Assembly: GCA_025267735.1 (NCBI GenBank)
Contig: CM046297.1
Coordinates: forward strand, 24,206,011-24,270,010
From: Mactra quadrangularis
Taxonomy: Eukaryota; Mollusca; Bivalvia; Venerida; Mactridae
DNA length: 64,000 nucleotides
Reading direction: 5' to 3'
Position 1 is the first letter of the stretch; every line of letters begins with the position of its first letter. A model generated the notes under the pieces. The model had not been told where the DNA came from. It saw only the letters and a list, made by a program, of their open reading frames with translations, and did not search any database. Positions 13,533-27,500 of this stretch are shown here, piece after piece. The position numbers and the translations under genes were made by a program.

Positions 13533-13682
13533 TAGCATTCAATAACTGCACTTGACCTATTACCCCGTGGCAACCGCACCTTAACACATTGTCTAGTAGA
13601 GGGCTAATACTACTTTAAAATAAGCTTTAAATACTAAGCCAATGGGGTTCTATGCCAAGAACATTTATTGAATGCTTTGCTA
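13533..13682. repeat. Degenerate inverted-repeat element
   Basis: AGCATTCAATAA near the left end pairs with TTATTGAATGCT near the right end, with weak continuing complementarity inward. Probably an old MITE. Confidence 0.4.
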
Positions 13683-15526
13683 GCGACTTTTCATCAACAA
13701 TTGCATTGCAAATATTGCACCATTGAAAATGGAATTTACTATTGAACTTGCAGCAACCGCAAATGACTATTTCAACATAATGTTATGGAAGACACGACAA
13801 GGTTGATGCAGTCATTATCAAATTATTGCAAATTCTAGTTAAGCATAAAAGGTGCAAATTTAAGTAGGCTGAAACTTCTCACGCGAAGCTACCACCAAAT
13901 TGCTAGACTCGCAACTTACATCTGCGATACAAAAGTTGATAACCTAGTCACCTCATTTTATAAACTCTAGGATAAAACACTGGTTCCTAGCACACACGTA
14001 ATGAATGAAAATAAAACACCACATAACTAAAATACTAAATGATTCCTCATTCCCAACGGAGGATAAATTTATGGCATCTCATGAAAAAAATAATACAATC
14101 AGAGCCATTATTTGTTCCTTTCTTCGCCGAATAACCTTAACAAAATTTTAAAGACAAATCACAGCAAAGACAAATTCAATGGTGTTCATAAAAAATGACA
14201 CATTAAACATTTTAAGCAACGCATTGGTTAGCCTTTACTATTTGTTATTCGTGCTCTAAACGCAAAAGTGACATAGAAACATAAATATATCACTAAACAT
14301 ATTTAAATGCATAATTTTAAAATCTAATTTATTTTGATAAAACTGATATCATTTCGCTATTGTTAAAACGAAAGATTGAAATGGACTGCCCCACAATTTT
14401 AAAAGCATATTTTTCAATACTTAAAGCACTATAGCCACACAAACTTTTTAACTGATTTTTAGCAAAAAATATCACAGAAAAATCTAACAACCCAAAGAGT
14501 ATGTTCAATACAAAAAGCGGACACAAACACGAATGTGTAAAACATGATAATACATGTAGTATAATACATACTAATGATATAGTAGGTACACTTGTGTTTA
14601 TACAATGTGGTAGCACATTTTATATACAATAGATGGAGTACTATTTTCTGAATACAATTATACCTTTCCAAAATGAAATATTAGTCTCTTTATAATATGG
14701 TACCAGAACGTATCTGACACAAGTTGACTCTATATCACATCAAAACCATTTTGAAATAGACCATACTGTCATCACCATTAAAGTTTCTACAACTTATACA
14801 TTTCCAGTACCTATTGCACAAACATTTTTGTTACAACTCGTATCTATAGGCAGATAGATAGACAAATAATCATAGTCAATGTACACGATGCATTTCACTT
14901 GGAGTATAAAATAAAATTGGAAGTAAAACAAATCACAATAAAGTTGATATTGCACTCATGTAAATAAATAAAATGACATGTAATGTTGATTATGTCCAGA
15001 CTAATGTCTCTCACATAATGAAAAGTCTCCACCACGAAGGTCAATTCTTCTCTCCATTGAAGTATATCAATCACCAACATATTGGTATTTCCCTGAAATT
15101 AAAAAAAAAACATTTTAGAAGAATTATTAATAAAGCACTTGTCAGAGGAAAGCAAAAATTTCGGGAAATTTTGTTATCAAGTTTATTTCCAGCAATAAGT
15201 CAAATTCTTAAAAGAGAGGTTAGTGCACATAATTTGAGGGAGATTACTCATTCAGGAATAGTTTATACTTATTTGCGTAAGTTGTACAACTAGTATGTGC
15301 TTTGATTGTAAAAAATGGTTTAATATTTTTGTAATGAATATAGATACATCTGAACCAGAACAATAGTTGGTCTTTCTTGTAAGCTCAGCTTTTATAACTT
15401 AGCAACAGCTTTGAATTTAACGGATAAAAATAAGGTGTTGATAAATTTAACATCATTTTGACTGGATGTAGCCAACAAATCAATCAATATTAGAAACCAC
15501 ACCAGCCAATCTCACCTTATATGAAT

Positions 15527-15598
15527 TTAGCAGAACATCAAAGCATCATCTAAATATTGATTTACTGAGGTTTCTTTGGCTATTTTCTCTTCATCAGG
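15527..15598 (-). CDS. Exon 35: probable terminal coding exon
   Basis: A strong acceptor (TTTATTTTATTTCACAG) opens in the phase left by the donor at 18164 (SPSK). It encodes PDEEKIAKETSVNQYLDDAL then MFC and TAA. The acidic start matches the tail composition. The intron would be 15599-18164 (2.57 kb). No transcript evidence; the alternative end is the stop at 18150. Confidence 0.65.
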   Translation of the reverse strand, partial: PDEEKIAKETSVNQYLDDALMFC

Positions 15599-18500
15599 CT
15601 GTGAAATAAAATAAAAGAATCAATATAAATAGTTTTATGGCATTAAATTAGAGGCAATCAGACATGGGGCAGTCAATATGAAGCATCGTCATACCAAATT
15701 TGGCCATGAATTGATATTTCGTAAAATTAAGATTTTAAAGCATTGGTGATAATTCCAAGTCATCAAGTTTCTAATAAATCTTATTAAAGTTTAGAATATG
15801 CTGAATAGTAATCAGATAAAGTTGCAGACATTAATTTGACTATATCAATAGTACCAAATAGGACTGCATCTCTACTCATTAATGTACAAAGTCATGTGAT
15901 ATACCACGAAACCGAGTAATGACTTAAATTATGTTAAATGAAACTATACTTGTCCACTACATTTCGTCTCTTTTAAGAAAAATATTTAATACGTTTTATC
16001 GAATTGAATATAGAACTTCTTGTACTTTTTTTGTGGATCACATAATTGTTTATCTAAATGTGCAGCTTAAGATAATTTTACAAATTTAGTGAAATATTTT
16101 AATAACCAGTTGTCAGATGTGCATTCCGAATATAAGTTTTAATAATGCTAAATTTCTCTTTTATGTGTCAATAGAAACATATTTGTAATTGAAATAAGTT
16201 TGGAAAAAAACAACCAATTTCTTACTGAGTTTTTATACTTACCTGAATAGACGTTTAGTAATAACTTTGAGAAAAATAAATTAGTACTTGGCATATTGCA
16301 AGTGAAAAGTGAAAATGTAAATTACATGTACGTGTATATAAACCTAGCTGATGACTATTAACATGAAGTATGTAGTGGCTTTAATGAAGTGGTAGTTAAA
16401 TATTATTAATTTGTTGAAACATTTAAAACATTTGAAATATCAAAATTATAAACAAAAGCAAAAACAGTTCATATACAAATTAATTAATATCATTAACATC
16501 ATTAAATAGTAAAGTGAAGCCACATTAAATCCTGAAAATAAAACTAAAGTCAATCAAAAGTGTTGCCCTGACAACTGCTTTCATTAGACAAAATAATGTT
16601 CGAATTTCATCCCATAAATAGCAATAGAAAAACAATTATATACAGCATTTAAGCACAAAACAGGATTTAAATCGAATCTTTTATAATACAACAGAACAGA
16701 ATAACATTTGGATGACTTTTTATTTATATAGTAAGTAGATGACACATGCTTAAACGTCAAAGAACGATGCAGTTTAAACCATGCACTAGATTTAGAACAA
16801 TGCTTGTGTAAGTACTTGAACATATTAGTAAGAAACTGTATTAATGAAAATCGTCAAAGCTGAAGGACTGACAACAAAAAATAAAAGGCAAGGTTGAACT
16901 TAACTTGTTTGGTTTCTGAAACATCTATGTAGGTATCAGGTTCTCGGGGGGAAGGTTAAATTAAATTGCTTGTTCGGTTGACTATGATGTAAAGCATTAC
17001 CTTGATAATAAATTTTGCCTTGATATTTATTGGTCAAATTCGACTAATTGTGTAATGAATAATTCTAAATTAAGTATTAAAGGACTTCGTTCCCTAATTT
17101 AAATAAAACGTATTCAAAATGATAAAAAAGAGATAAGAAGTCGAGTGGAAATATCTACAAGCCTTTTAGGCTATAGGTTAATGTATTTATTTTGAAAAGA
17201 CAATTATAACAATGTACAGAAAACACGACTAAAGCTAAAGAGGAACAGGGCTATTGATGATAAAGGGAATCTCCTATATGGTAATTACGTCTATGGGAAA
17301 AAAGTTTTTGTTAATTAAGCTGTAAGCATAAAATGAACAAATAAAACGGTAAAATGGCAGAACAAGGTGTTTTAACACTTTTAATTCATAAAATCGCATA
17401 CAAACATTTTTCATCGATAGATAAAAAGAAATATTGGAAGGGAAGTAAGACTCATCATATAGTTGAGGGACACAACATGACATTGTCTCTTACAACATTC
17501 ATAAGGGAATTTGAAAAGGAACAATCTTGCATACCATCTTTATAATAAGAGAGACAAACTAAAGTCTCACATCTTGTTATAATTTTATGTAAAACTTAAT
17601 GTAAAGATAAAGTAAAAGAAAATATTTATACCCGTTTTGGCACTTATAATTGATTATGTTTTAATTTATTCGCTATTAGAAATATATACACACACTTTTT
17701 GCTGTGTCTAACTAACCATGATCATAAAAAAAGTATAACGAAGTATGAATGATTCAAAAGGTGCACTTTATTTTAAGCTTATATTGGTATGCAAGAAACG
17801 GCAAACATTACAAATTGCATAGTGAATTTTTGATGATTTGAAAATTGCGCATTTTATATCATCATATACATTATTGTCCTAAATGATAATTATTTATGCA
17901 ATCTTGGGTGATCATCAAGAAATTTCAATACAAATTGTAACAAATATGGAATTCGGGACAAAAGAAGGTTTAAATTGTGGGTATAAAACTTCATAGACCA
18001 CAGAGAAAGGAATATTCTATAGAAAGAGTGGAAAAACGAGACAGGAATATATAAAAATTCAAATACAGGTAATTGATTCGGTGTATATCTATGCTGGGAA
18101 ATATCAAAAGGTATATCAAGAGGAATACGTAGGCTCACACTTTGATTTTTTATTCAAGACTTACTTTACTGGGCGATTTATCTTTCAATGAGGACAAATC
18201 TTCGTGTGAACCTAAAAGGTATTTTCCACAGTCCGCAGACGTTACCTCTAAATCTTCCAATATTTCTTTCTTCATTTCCTCAATTTCTGAATCATTCGAT
18301 ACAAACTCTCTTACCATCTCCCTAGCTTTTGTTACCTTAGCAATTTCCAGATTGCTGGCTTCAGACATCTCTGTGACCGTCTCTTCTACTACTGATGACG
18401 TCACTGTTGTTATTTCTGAAGATGACTCTGTAACCATACTACCGGAAATGAGAGTTTCCTTCCTTTCCATGGATACAACTTCCGTAACTTCTGATTCATT

Positions 18501-21500
18501 TTTAACTATTTTACTTTCTGATTCACTAATCTCTTCGCTCGCAACAGTGCTTAGGCTAGAGCTTTCTTGAGTGGACTGAACTTCAACTGCGGCAGATTCT
18601 TTACCCTCAGTCACAGTAGCCTTCGCATTGGCGCTGTCTACTTCATCAATAATTGTTGCAGAAGTAGTTTCACTTAATGAAGATGAGCTTTCAACAATAG
18701 CAGTTTCTTCAGATGACGTCTTTCCAGCTACAATAACATTTGTCTCTTTTTTCTCAGAAATTTCAAGTTTTCCATCAACTAAACTTTGTTCAACAGATTC
18801 AACTAGGGTTGTAGTTTCCACAACCGCACTGTTAAGATTTTCTGAAGATGCTTGCTGTGTAGCTATAACATTTTCAGACAGAGTCGACTCGGTTGTATTT
18901 GTCGTTAATTCAGATTTTGATACACTTTCAACAACGCCTCGCTCAGCAGTAACTTGTTTCTCTGATACAACAGATGAAACGGTTTCAGAATTTTCTACGG
19001 TATTCAATTCGTTAACTTCACAACTTTTAACATCAACTGATTCAACTGTTTGTTCATTTAATTTATTGTCAATTTCTTTTCCACTAATTGATTTACTACT
19101 TTCAGATATGTCATTACTCATTGACTCAACTGTTTCAGCAGTTTCAGAAATTTCAGTTTGCGTTTTAGAAGTTTCGGAAATAGAAGATTCTTCTTTAGAA
19201 ACCGATTCTAATTCAGAAAGTTCACTTTTTGATATTATTTCAGTGATAATAGCGTCTTTAGCTTTAACATTTTCAGTGGCAATTGCTTCATTACTTGAGG
19301 ATTTACTTTCATTAACAACAGTCTCTGTTTTAGCAACAGTTTCAGTCACAACAGTTTCATCTTTTATTGAGCATTCAGTAACTGATTCCTTACTTTCTGT
19401 TACACTTTCAGATACCACGGTTTCAATAGATCCAGATTTAACTTGAGCAACTGAATCTCCTTCGTTTGCTGAACTCTTAGAAGAAAGACTATCGACATCA
19501 TTGGTTGCTCCAGTTTCCTTGGATTCAGACCCCTTTGACGTTTCAGAAACAGTAGAATCACTCTTGGAAGGACTTTCCGACGCTTTTTCCTCTTTAACCG
19601 ATACATTTTCTTCAGCTGAAGTCTGATCAACTTTTACAGATTCATTTGCTGTATCCTCCTTTGTTAGAACACTTTCTGTTGCAACAGTTTCTTCCTTTGC
19701 GACAGACTCAGTGATTTCAATAACATCAGTTTGTTTAGCAGATTCAGATATTGAACTGATATCAGATACAGTTTCCTCTGTTTGTTTAGTACTAGCATCA
19801 CCAGTTTTGGTGTCGCTCTTTGAAACGCTTTCAGAACCAGCAGTTACTTCCGTAACCTTATCTACAAGGGCCACTGATTTTTCTGAACTACTAGCTATTC
19901 CATCAGTACTATCTTTACTGTCTTCCTCTTTCAGCGTTTCAACAGCTTCAACTTTTTCAACAACCAGTTGTTCAGCTAAAATTGCTTCATTTCTAATAGA
20001 ACTGTCTTCGCTAGTTACGTCAGACTTAACTGTTTGGGTATCTACTTTGTCTGCAGAGTCAGACACTTTAACGTCAGATGTAGGAGCATCTTTTTTCAAT
20101 TTGTCAGTGCCGTTAGTTTCACTTGTTTCAGCAGCCTTTGAGTCTAGTTCAGCTTTGTTAGTCTCACCCTTAACTTTCTCTTCAACGTTTTCCTTATCTG
20201 ATTTCTCTTCCTTGCTCTTAGTTTCAGCTAATTTAGACTCAGATTCAGCAACGGTGGATACAGCTTCTTCAATGGCCTTTTCAACAACTTTCTCTGCAGA
20301 TTTTATCAGCTCTTGTTCAACAGCCTTACCAACCTTGCTGTCTGTCTCATCCTTTTTAGCGGCATCAGATTCAATTTCTTCAGCACATTTCTTCTTAACA
20401 TCAGATACTTCTTGTTCAGACTTAACATTATCTACTTCAGAGGATTTGACGTCGCTTGAATCTTCAGCCTGCTCAGGCTTGCTTGCATCTACATTTTTAG
20501 TAGTATCGCCCTCAACAACTGCACTTTTTATATTCTTATCAGCAGCATCTTTTGCCTCTTTGTTGGATGCTGAAGTTTCACAAGCAACGTTCGACACTTC
20601 AGTAGACTCTTGTTTATTTTGATTTATCCCTTCTGCAATTTCTTTTAGAGCTGCAGTCTTTATCTCTTCTGCTTTTATTTCAGCTAAATTGTCAATAGAT
20701 TGCCTGGATTCATTTGACAATTCAACACAAGCTGGCTTTTGATCATTCGTTTCCTCAACTGACTTTGAATAATCATCATGGCCATTTGTCTCAGGGGCTT
20801 CTGAAAATTCATCTTCAGCCCCATCCTCAACAATTTCTTCTTTGCTATCAGGCTGAACTATATCTTCCTTGGTTTCAACCTTAGACTCGTCTTTCCTTTC
20901 AACCGTAGCAGCTTTCTCATCAGATATGACATCTGGTGTAATTGATTCAAGAGCATCAACAAACTCATCGTCAGCATCATGTGCTTCAATTACAGCTGTC
21001 TGTTTAATTTCGTCAGATTCCTTATCAACAGTCGATTTTTCATTCTTAGCCTCATTCTTATCAACTATATCAGATGGTGCATCCTCTGATTTGGCTTCAG
21101 GCTCTTTCGTAACTTTGGTGTCAACCTCTGGTTTGGCTTCAGGCTCTTCTGCCACTTTGGTATCCACCTCTGGTTTGGCTACAGGCTCCACTGCTACTTT
21201 GGTGTCAACTTCTGGTTTGGCTACAGGCTCTTCTGCCACTTTGGTGTCCACCTCTGGTTTGGCTACAGGCTCCTCTGCCACTTTGGTGTCCACCTCTGGT
21301 TTGGCTACAGGCTCTTCTTCCACTTTGGTGTCCACCTCTGGTTTGGCTACAGGCTCCTCTGCCACTTTGGTGTCCACCTCTGGTTTGGCTACAGGCTCCT
21401 CTGCAACTTTGGTGTCAACTTCTGGTTTGGCTACAGGCTCTTCTGCCACTTTGGTAGCAACTTCCGGTTTGGCCACAGGCTTCTTAGCTTCCTTGGAGTC

Positions 21501-24500
21501 CACCTCTGGTTTGGTTTCAGACTTTTCTACCACTTTAGTATCAACTTCTGGTTTTTCTGTTTCAAGACTTTTATCGTCAACACTTTCAATTACTTCATTT
21601 ACCTCAGGCTGTATAATAGATTCTTGTTTCGTATCAGTAACTGCTTCATAAAATATTTCTTCAGTGGTGCTTGATTCAACTAATTCCGCTGTTGTTTCAG
21701 CAGCAACTTTCTCTTCAACTTTCTTTTCTACTTTCTTCACACTTAGTTCCTCATTGATAGATTCATCTACGTCACTTCCTTTGACTTTTATAACCTTTTT
21801 AGCATGGGCAATCTTAGATTTATCAACAGAAATGCTTCTAGATCGATCAACACTTTTTGACTTTTCAGTCGCTGCCTCAGGTTTAAGACCAGATTCAGCT
21901 TTTTTGGATTCTTCAACAACAAGTCCTTCATCCACAACCTTTTCAGCTTCAGCTTTTACTGTTTCTGTCTGTTCAACTTCCACTTTAACGTCTGTCTCTT
22001 CTGAGACTTCTGATTTTTCAAGTTCAATTTTGTAGAGAAGTTTTTCAAGGAGAGGCAACTCTGGTATTTTAGCAGCTTCAGCGTGGAGTACATCAGCCAA
22101 GGATACCGTTGGTGTTTCAATGTCAAGTTTATTTATGATTTTATCACTGAGAATGGGCTCAGTCTGTGGAGCTGGAACAATCTGTAATACAGCCATGCAT
22201 TAATTAGAAAACAACAGAAAAGTACGTAACCTACCATACTCCCTTTAAACAAATCTTCAAAACTAAAAACTAAAAAGCAAACGACATAATGTCAGTAACG
22301 GTATAATAATGATTCTAACTGAAAAATCTGTAATTAAATATTAAAAAGAAATATTAATGATATATTATTTAAATATAATTAAGATTAATGATGTACCAGT
22401 ACATTCAGTTAGTTACTTCACTAAAATAGATATATGATATTGAGTAAGTTTTAATGATAAAGAAAGAATATACGAAAAGCAAAAACTAATTATGACTAAT
22501 TATAATTATTAACTAACATATATAAGGTGTTGCCAAGTTTTAAAATTTAGTTATATATAATTAATAAATAGATTAGAATATCCATGCTTAGAGTATGATA
22601 ATACTAATATAAAATCGTTAAGAATGTGTACCAAAAAAGCTATTAACGATGATTTGATATATAGTTCGATGAACAATGAAAGTATATTAAATTCAAAAGG
22701 CTTTAATTATTCTACTCATACGCTTAGTTTATTAATAGAATCAAGGTATTTAAAAGTAAAACTATTAAAACTACTATCAAGAATATTTATTCAACAGTAT
22801 GTGGACGCTAATTAGACGAAACAAGTATGTTTGAATTCTATATGTAGCATATTTTACAGTATTAAATGTATATAAGAGTGAAACTAAATACAGCTTAAAT
22901 ACACCCAAAACCACAAAAAAAAACCACAAATATGTACTCAGAATCAAATTTGGAATTAAAATTTTGAGGTTTATTAAACATATATATGATAAATTACCAC
23001 CCCAGTCAAGGGCACTGAAAGTTTTATTGTACTTTGACAATTCAACACTGCAATAATCAGTTTTAACACAATCAATTTTTAAGTACATGTACTAATCTAA
23101 TGCTCACTTCAACATTTAATTCAGAATTAACATATCACGACAAAACAATGTATATAAGAATTTTAACTTCAAATTCACCCTTACATACACTATCAATTAT
23201 ACTCTCAAGATCTAAATGTCAAACTTCTAAGTTAACAATCATATTCCAAAATAACATACATACATCAAATTAAATCAAATTTATCAATTTCATCACTCAA
23301 AAATACCCTTTTCAAAATCAATTAGAATTCTTACAAAAACGTCAAAAACCACAATACATCGTAATATACATTGATGACGATGAAAATGATATCAGCAAAA
23401 ACGAGCTAACAATTACAATACAGTTACAAAACAATATAACATTTATAGTGTTTGATATTGTGGTGTTCAAATGCAAGTGTAAACATATATCTACTGTTGA
23501 ATTTAGATTTTTTGATGTGGCAAACGTACAAGAAAATATTTTGGACAAATAATTTGAGGAATAATCAAGTATGAATAATGGCAATATAAAAAAGCTGGCG
23601 TTAATTGCAATATCAGTAGGATGTAATTCTTACTTTGAGAAACTATGTATGTTTACATTTTATTTTTTGTAAACATAAACAGTATTAGTTTAATTTTTGT
23701 TTTAAACGTATCTTGATTTTTTTCTGCATTGTGGAAAAATTGCAAATCGCAATTTAACTGTAGCTATATATGAACATAAATATGTTAACAATAAGACGTG
23801 AATGAAAACATACAACTCTATGCGCGAATATGTAAATAATAAATATGATTTTTATGAATAATATACATTTGTATATACCATTCCAACATTCTCATACTTA
23901 TAGATATTCAAACGACGCTTAGTCTACATGATTATGCAATATGAAATGTTACATACAGCTAAACTGCTTCCAAGATCTTTATGAGCAATTTACTTATATA
24001 GAGCATGTACAACGAAGTTATGACTGAACACAACACGTAATAAGAACGTAACATAACACTAATTGTATTGTAATTGCAGTTTCTAATGAATAAATAAAGG
24101 ACATAATACATGTATGAGTATATGTACATCAAATACAAATAAAGACGAACAATTATAGTTATTTTTATGATCGATAATGAACATACAACCATCTAAATCT
24201 TCACTTACCTGTGGTAGAGAGGCAATATCAACCTTAGCTACTTTGTAGTCTTCATTACCACGTTGTCCCATGTAATATTTCAAGAATATACGTAATCTAT
24301 CAGATTTAAACTGTCTAGTACTTCTACTATTTACCATGCTCTCATTCAGGTTCATCCAGTGAGAGTCTAAGCATTTGTTGACTGTAGGTCGGTTTCTACA
24401 AAATGGGAAACTTATTAAGAAAACGTTCACTGATAACAGCGTAACAATATGTATGTATACAACATATGCTTAGATTGTACACTACGACGCATCATAAAAA

Positions 24501-27500
24501 CAATTGAAAAGTAACCATTTGTAAATTCCTGACTGATGTGCCCCATGCATACTGGAGCCGAAACGATGCCAGAGTTACCTCTTCTTGAACAACTACGTAC
24601 TCAACATAGATTTTCATATACATGTGATCAATTTCTGAATAGTTCCATGAATAGAGACTTGCGGCTGATCATCAATTCCATCGGTACCCCAATATATACT
24701 TTTATATACAGGACCCACTTCTGTCAATGGACGTCATCAGACATTATTATGCAATACAGAAAAAGACAATGAAAACTACAAGATTGAGGTATAATTAGTG
24801 ATATACGTAGAAAAGCATACCTTGGAAGTCTAGACATCAACTTGATGACAAATTTAATACTTTCCTTGGATGCATTATCATACATTTCTTTTGTAGAATA
24901 TCTATCAAATAATATACGACTTAATGTTTCTTCAATTGTTGTACCACAGAATGGAGACACGCCACTCAACCTGTAAAAATATAACATATATGCATGAGAG
25001 TTTAGGGGACGTTTGAAACGTGCGATCATTGTTTTATGCGTATTAGAGTTGGAATTGTGCGTTCATTTACTATAGTCATTTAGGATAGAAAATTAAAAGG
25101 AAAGTAAAATTAGAAGAAATTTTAAACAAATAAAACAAAATCAAGGATAAACTTTCCTGACAACAAACTAGTACATTTTAAAAAATGTACATAAAAATTA
25201 AATTAAAAAGAACGCTTTTATGAAAAAAAATGAATTAAATTAGATACATACATGGTAAAGGTGAGAGCACCAATTGTCCAAATATCGGCTGTGAAGGATA
25301 CTTTTTCTTCTTTCAATACTTCTGGACCTGTAATTATACAAATTTATGTATAACAAAAATGCATTAAATTTACATCAAATACACGTGCATGAATATGTAG
25401 TAGATATATGTTATACATATTACATAAATATTAGACATGATAAATACATAAACACTTTCCCATGTTTGAGTACATTACTAAAGCTAAAAGCACACCCAAC
25501 GAAAAGACATAAGAAATCTAAAAGCAGTCAATAAAACTATTGGTTTGTACGGGTCTAACAATATGTATATTTTCGATACATAAGCATGAGTCTAACTTAC
25601 AAGTGAAGTCAGGGTATCCTGCAGGTGCTCCTGTCATGCCCACATCACGATCAATCTTCTGGGCAAGGGTAAAGTCACGTAGTTTAATATGAGGACGTCT
25701 ACTTGATGCCATGGCTATACTGCTTGGTTGAAGATTCAGATGTACTATACCATAATGCTGTATGAATGACACAGCATCAAGAATCTGGCGTACAAGGAAA
25801 GCGACTTTCTCCTCGGTGTAGGTTTTGTGTAGACACAAATATTCAATCACGTTCATTCCTGATAGGTACTCGTGAATCACATACATCTTGTCTCCATAGA
25901 TGTAACTATCAAGAACAGTGATCAAGTTGTTTTGACGTAATGTATGCAACAAATCAAACTCTGCTCTGACTTGTGATTGGTTGTCTGCATTGTATGGCAT
26001 AATTTTAGCAACACATTGTTGATTGGTTGTTTTGTTAATGCATGATTTGTATTCTCCATAACTTCCCCTGAAATTTATAAATCAAAAGGTCAAAACTAAA
26101 ATAAAAAGGTGTTTAGTGTGCCGAAAGCAATCGAACATGAACATTGATAAGTAAAGAGAGTAAAAGACAAAGAACAGTAACAAGTTCTAGGTATAAATAG
26201 ACCACACGTCATGGATATCGAATGCTACAGTCACGCAGTACAGGTTAATCAGCTGTTTTAGATAAATTGGAAAAATATCTCTGTTAACACTATGGATGCA
26301 AAATGACAACAACCACACACAAGTAGTACATACTTTGAGATGACATCACTAAAGGTAAATGTTTCATTAGGATCTGTCTCTGACATTGTAGCCGCTTCAG
26401 GAACAGTCAACGATGATCGTCTGCTTTCTGGTGGAAGTGAAGTTTGTTGTTTATCAAATGTAGAAAACTGCATCACGGGAAGTAAGTCAGCAGCTACTGA
26501 AACCTTAGGGGCATCTGAAACATTTTATAAACGTGTAAATAATTTTTGTATTCAAATTGCATCATATTATGTCAGATTGATATCTCGTAACTTTAAATGT
26601 GCTCTATTCTGACCGTTACTATTGCATCATCCACAAATCCAATGCTTTTTACTAAAATTGTAATTGGCAGCATCCTTATCAGGTCTGAAGTCCAGTGAAC
26701 TACTCATCAAATTCATTTGAATATAAACCAATCACAACAAATATATAATGTAATCGAAATCAGAATCACTAATTGCAAATGATTCATACACGTTACTTTA
26801 GATTTATAGAAATGCATACAAACTGCAATACCGCTATTCAGCTTGATTGAATTTGTAGCACACTTCAAAAAGCTATATGCAAAGGAAGCAGTCTCAAATA
26901 TTTCTACACGCACAAAGTACAGTTTTTCTCGAATTTTTTTTTTTCCTTCAGAATTCTGATCGCAATGCCAAATACATTGAAACTACAAAATATGATCTCA
27001 TATGTGCAAAACTTGTGATCAATGTAAAAAAGCATCTCCCTTGGTCATTCTAAGAAACAAGGTAATAATCACAAACCTGCTCCTAACGTCTTGCATTCTA
27101 ATGAGGACCAGCTGAATGGACTGGTTCCATACTTATTGCTACAACATACTCTAAATATATATGGTGTGTCAGGTGTCAGTCCACTAATTAATGCATACTC
27201 CTCTGTAACGTAAGGTCCAATATTCCATGTTGTGTACTCTGAAATATTTGGTTATAAATTTGGTTAGCTGAAGAATGCATTGCGATGTGAAGAAGTTCGT
27301 AAATTATGTAACAAATAAAGCGTACTAGAAGCGAACATTAACAAAACATTAGAAGACATGAACATTACGAAAAAACCCAGACACTTATTAATACTATGTC
27401 TTAATTACGTCGTAAATTTGTGAATAGTATGACTCAACTTTATTCTCATATGCTTTGCAAGTTTACTTTGTACATTATTGTGTTGTGTTGTACACTGTTC

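Larger units (their letters stand above)
11045..15526. other. Intergenic region
   Basis: Lies between the 3' end of the giant gene and the signal-peptide exon, both on the minus strand. It should hold the 3' UTR of the first and the promoter of the second. Besides the palindrome array and a weak inverted repeat nothing is recognised. AATAAA on the minus strand near 15187-15182 is a possible poly(A) signal about 340 bp after the terminal-exon stop. Confidence 0.5.

Noticed and set aside
18142..22035. Long plus-strand open frames (up to 303 aa) opposite exon 34
   Set aside because: They mirror the Ser/Glu/Lys/Val-rich coding strand, whose codons rarely create antisense stops. They read as low-complexity Ser/Thr/Val text, without splice or start logic of their own.
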